DNA from: G965202915 sp965205955
Lineage (GTDB): Bacteria > Pseudomonadota > Gammaproteobacteria > Eutrophobiales > Eutrophobiaceae
Assembly (NCBI GenBank): GCA_965205955.1
Contig: OZ242192.1
Location: 806,001-870,000 of the forward strand
Length of the DNA stretch: 64,000 nucleotides
Direction: 5' to 3'
Position 1 is the first letter of the stretch. The number at the start of each line of letters is the position of its first letter. Below, in pieces: positions 62,627 through 64,000 of this stretch. The notes under the pieces are model-generated. The model did no database searches and was not told where the DNA came from. It saw only the letters and a program-made list of their open reading frames with translations. A program made the position numbers and the translations under genes.

Positions 62627-62878
62627 CCCTCACCCCGGCCCTCTCCCAGATGTAACACCCAGGGGGGAGTAAAACCAGGCGGCACTTGACTTGTCCCTGA
62701 CCAGGCGGGTGCACATATAGCCCCCCTGACAAGGGGGGTTGGGGGGTTAAAACCATTGAGACCGGACTCCCAACCCCCCCAGCCCCCCTTGTCAGGGGGG
62801 AGCAAAAGGTGTTTCAAATCAAACCCCACCCTCACCCGGCCCTCTCCCAGAGGGAGAGGGAGAAGCCTGAATAATAGC
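62627..62878. repeat. Segmental duplication, copy 2 (uninterrupted)
   Basis: Same order as copy 1: truncated family 1 repeat, GATGTAACACCCAGGGGGGA, the facing arms of the second palindrome family (62719 and 62780), GAGCAAAAGGTGTTTCAAAT and a full family 1 repeat (62828-62861) with the GAATAATAGC linker. It contains the empty target CCCCTTGTCAGGGG at 62785-62798. Confidence 0.88.
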
Positions 62879-63163
62879 GCTTTTATCTAATACCTTATCC
62901 CCTTGTTTTTCCAGTTTATTTTCCAGTTCTTTCAGTTTCTCTTTCAGTTTCTCTTCCAGTTTCTCTTTCAGTGTTTTCAGTTCTTTCAGTTTATCTTTCA
63001 ACTCTCCCAGTATATATTTCAGGCTGGCGATGTCGGCTGTGGTGGCCTTTCCTTCCAGTGCGGCGATAGCGGTTTCCAGACCGGAGATAGCGGTTATCAG
63101 ACCGGAGATAGCGGTTATCAGACCCTCAATGTAGGCTATGTCGTCGGATAGAGTAGTACTCAT
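62819..63163 (-). CDS. Truncated coiled-coil protein whose C terminus reads into a palindromic repeat
   Basis: 114 residues. Start MSTTLSDDIAYIEGLITAIS, repeated 7-residue units (GLITAIS, GLITAIS, GLETAIA), then a strongly charged coiled coil (LKDKLKELKTLKEKLEEKLK) and ENKLEKQGDKV. The last 15-20 residues (SPSPSGRGPGEGG) are the translation of a family 1 repeat, and no membrane anchor follows. It shares the type 2 leader and the MSTT start with array copy 5, so it is probably a relative that lost its anchor when the repeat arrived. May be a pseudogene. Confidence 0.55.
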   Translation of the reverse strand: MSTTLSDDIAYIEGLITAISGLITAISGLETAIAALEGKATTADIASLKYILGELKDKLKELKTLKEKLEEKLKEKLKELENKLEKQGDKVLDKSAIIQASPSPSGRGPGEGGV

Positions 63164-63435
63164 AGTTTTAGTCCCTATAAAGCTAATTTTCCTCTCTTTA
63201 TATATAGCAGGGGCAGGGGGTTGTCAACCCCCTCAACCCCATACATACAAAACAATTTGACAACCCCCAAAAACCCGCCATAATAAAAAACATCGCACAA
63301 TTTTCAGTAACCCATATACTACACGAATGAGATCGAAACTTATGAAAGACACTCGTATAGATCAGGCTGCAAGCGTAGCAGTTTCCCTGAACAGAACCCC
63401 CAACCCACTTCACAAGCCCTAGGAGAGAAACTTTA
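63164..63435. other. Intergenic region before the secreted-protein gene
   Basis: Leader of the coiled-coil ORF (minus strand, TATATATAAAGAGAGG and AGGGACT before its ATG) and the presumed promoter region of the gene at 63436. No gene seen. Confidence 0.4.
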
Positions 63436-64000
63436 ATGACTCAATTAAAACGGCTGGCATCCTGCGACATAGACAATCCTGTCACCTGTCGCCCTGAAAC
63501 ATCCAATCGTCGGCGCCGATGGTGGTACGCCGGCGCGCTCGGACGGCTGCTCGCAATGCTGGCGGCGGCCTGCACGCTCATTGCGCCCGTTTCGGCAATC
63601 GCGCAGACCTGCGACGGTGCGCTCACCTGGACCGGCATCGCCCCCGACTGCCTTGCGGGCGGCGCCAGCTACCGCATCCTGTTCGTCACCGCCGGCGTGC
63701 GCGACGCCAGCAGCAGCAACATCAACACCTACAACACCTTCGTCCAGGGACAGGCCGACGTCGCCACTGGCACCCCGTTCAGCGGCGTCACCTTCCGCGC
63801 CCTCGGCTCCACCGCCTCCACCGATGCCCGCGACAACACCATGACCACCGGCACCGGCGAGCAGATCTTCTACTATCGAGGGAACAAAGTGGCCGACAAC
63901 TACGCCGACCTCTACGACGGCAGTTGGGACACCAACAGTCCGAGGGACCAGAATGGCGCGAGTTCCTTTGCAAATTCCGTATGGACGGGTACCACCAGTG
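63436..64000 (+). CDS. Secreted repeat-type protein, 5' end only
   Basis: 188 codons visible, continuing beyond the window. AGGAGAG lies nine bases before the ATG. A long signal peptide: basic RRRRWWYAGALGRLL, hydrophobic AMLAAACTLIAPVSA, cleavage near AIAQ. The mature part has ASYRILFVTAGVRDASSSNI, NTYNTFVQGQADV, LGSTASTDARDNTMTTGTGE and YYRGNKVADNYADLYDGSWD. I recognise this module from very large secreted or surface proteins of marine and symbiotic bacteria, where it occurs in many copies; it has no function known to me. GC is much higher than in the array before it. Confidence 0.75.
   Translation, partial: MTQLKRLASCDIDNPVTCRPETSNRRRRWWYAGALGRLLAMLAAACTLIAPVSAIAQTCDGALTWTGIAPDCLAGGASYRILFVTAGVRDASSSNINTYNTFVQGQADVATGTPFSGVTFRALGSTASTDARDNTMTTGTGEQIFYYRGNKVADNYADLYDGSWDTNSPRDQNGASSFANSVWTGTTS

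Overview
The window looks like a chromosome segment from a gammaproteobacterium. The strongest argument is gene order. The run mtaD / mtnA / gyrA / pheA / tyrA / aroA / cmk / rpsA / ihfB / lapB / pyrF matches the order I know from Pseudomonas and relatives, but serC, hisC and lapA are missing. The pairs mfd-csiV, pyrC-rnt and rpsU-dnaG and the dcw start mraZ-rsmH-ftsL-ftsI point the same way. Abundant ankyrin, TPR, pentapeptide and coiled-coil repeat proteins, palindromic intergenic repeats and a large secreted repeat-type protein suggest a host-associated or community lifestyle. That last point is inference.

Layout. 1-36 kb is mostly core: cell division (ftsI, ftsL, rsmH, mraZ with its operator), an ankyrin lipoprotein, a solitary DNA methyltransferase, RNase P RNA, dnaG, rpsU, tsaD, plsY, csiV, mfd, then the pyrF-to-gyrA block, methylthioadenosine salvage (mtnA, mtaD), rnt-pyrC and an aa3-type cytochrome oxidase operon (coxB-coxA-small protein-ctaG-coxC). 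36-56.9 kb is accessory: two ATPases, tRNA-Ala(CGC), a type III restriction-modification locus (mod ... res) split by three cargo modules, a Clp-fold SDH-type protease with a small partner, a GC-rich four-gene membrane operon (MotA/TolQ/ExbB-like channel, two ExbD-like single-pass proteins, one fused to two FGE-like domains), and a pentapeptide-repeat membrane protein. 57-63.2 kb is repeat country: a frameshifted pseudogene, an IS3-group element, six tandem paralogues of a membrane-anchored coiled-coil protein (a seventh copy sits at 26.3 kb), a related truncated coiled-coil ORF, two families of palindromic repeats, a segmental duplication, and a small MITE-like insertion whose empty site is preserved in the second copy of the duplication. 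The window ends inside a secreted-protein gene.

How it fits together. The most unusual structures are: (1) the restriction locus, where each junction between cargo modules carries the first bases of res fused to the last bases of mod, as if whole mod-cargo-res loci had been stacked and then collapsed; (2) the membrane operon, which looks like a proton-driven stator complex with two different B subunits, only one of which keeps the proton-carrying aspartate, and large extracytoplasmic FGE-fold domains; (3) the expanding coiled-coil family, whose members differ mainly in number of stalk modules and in one of two membrane anchors. Protein family assignments are from recognition of motifs by eye; no database search was run.
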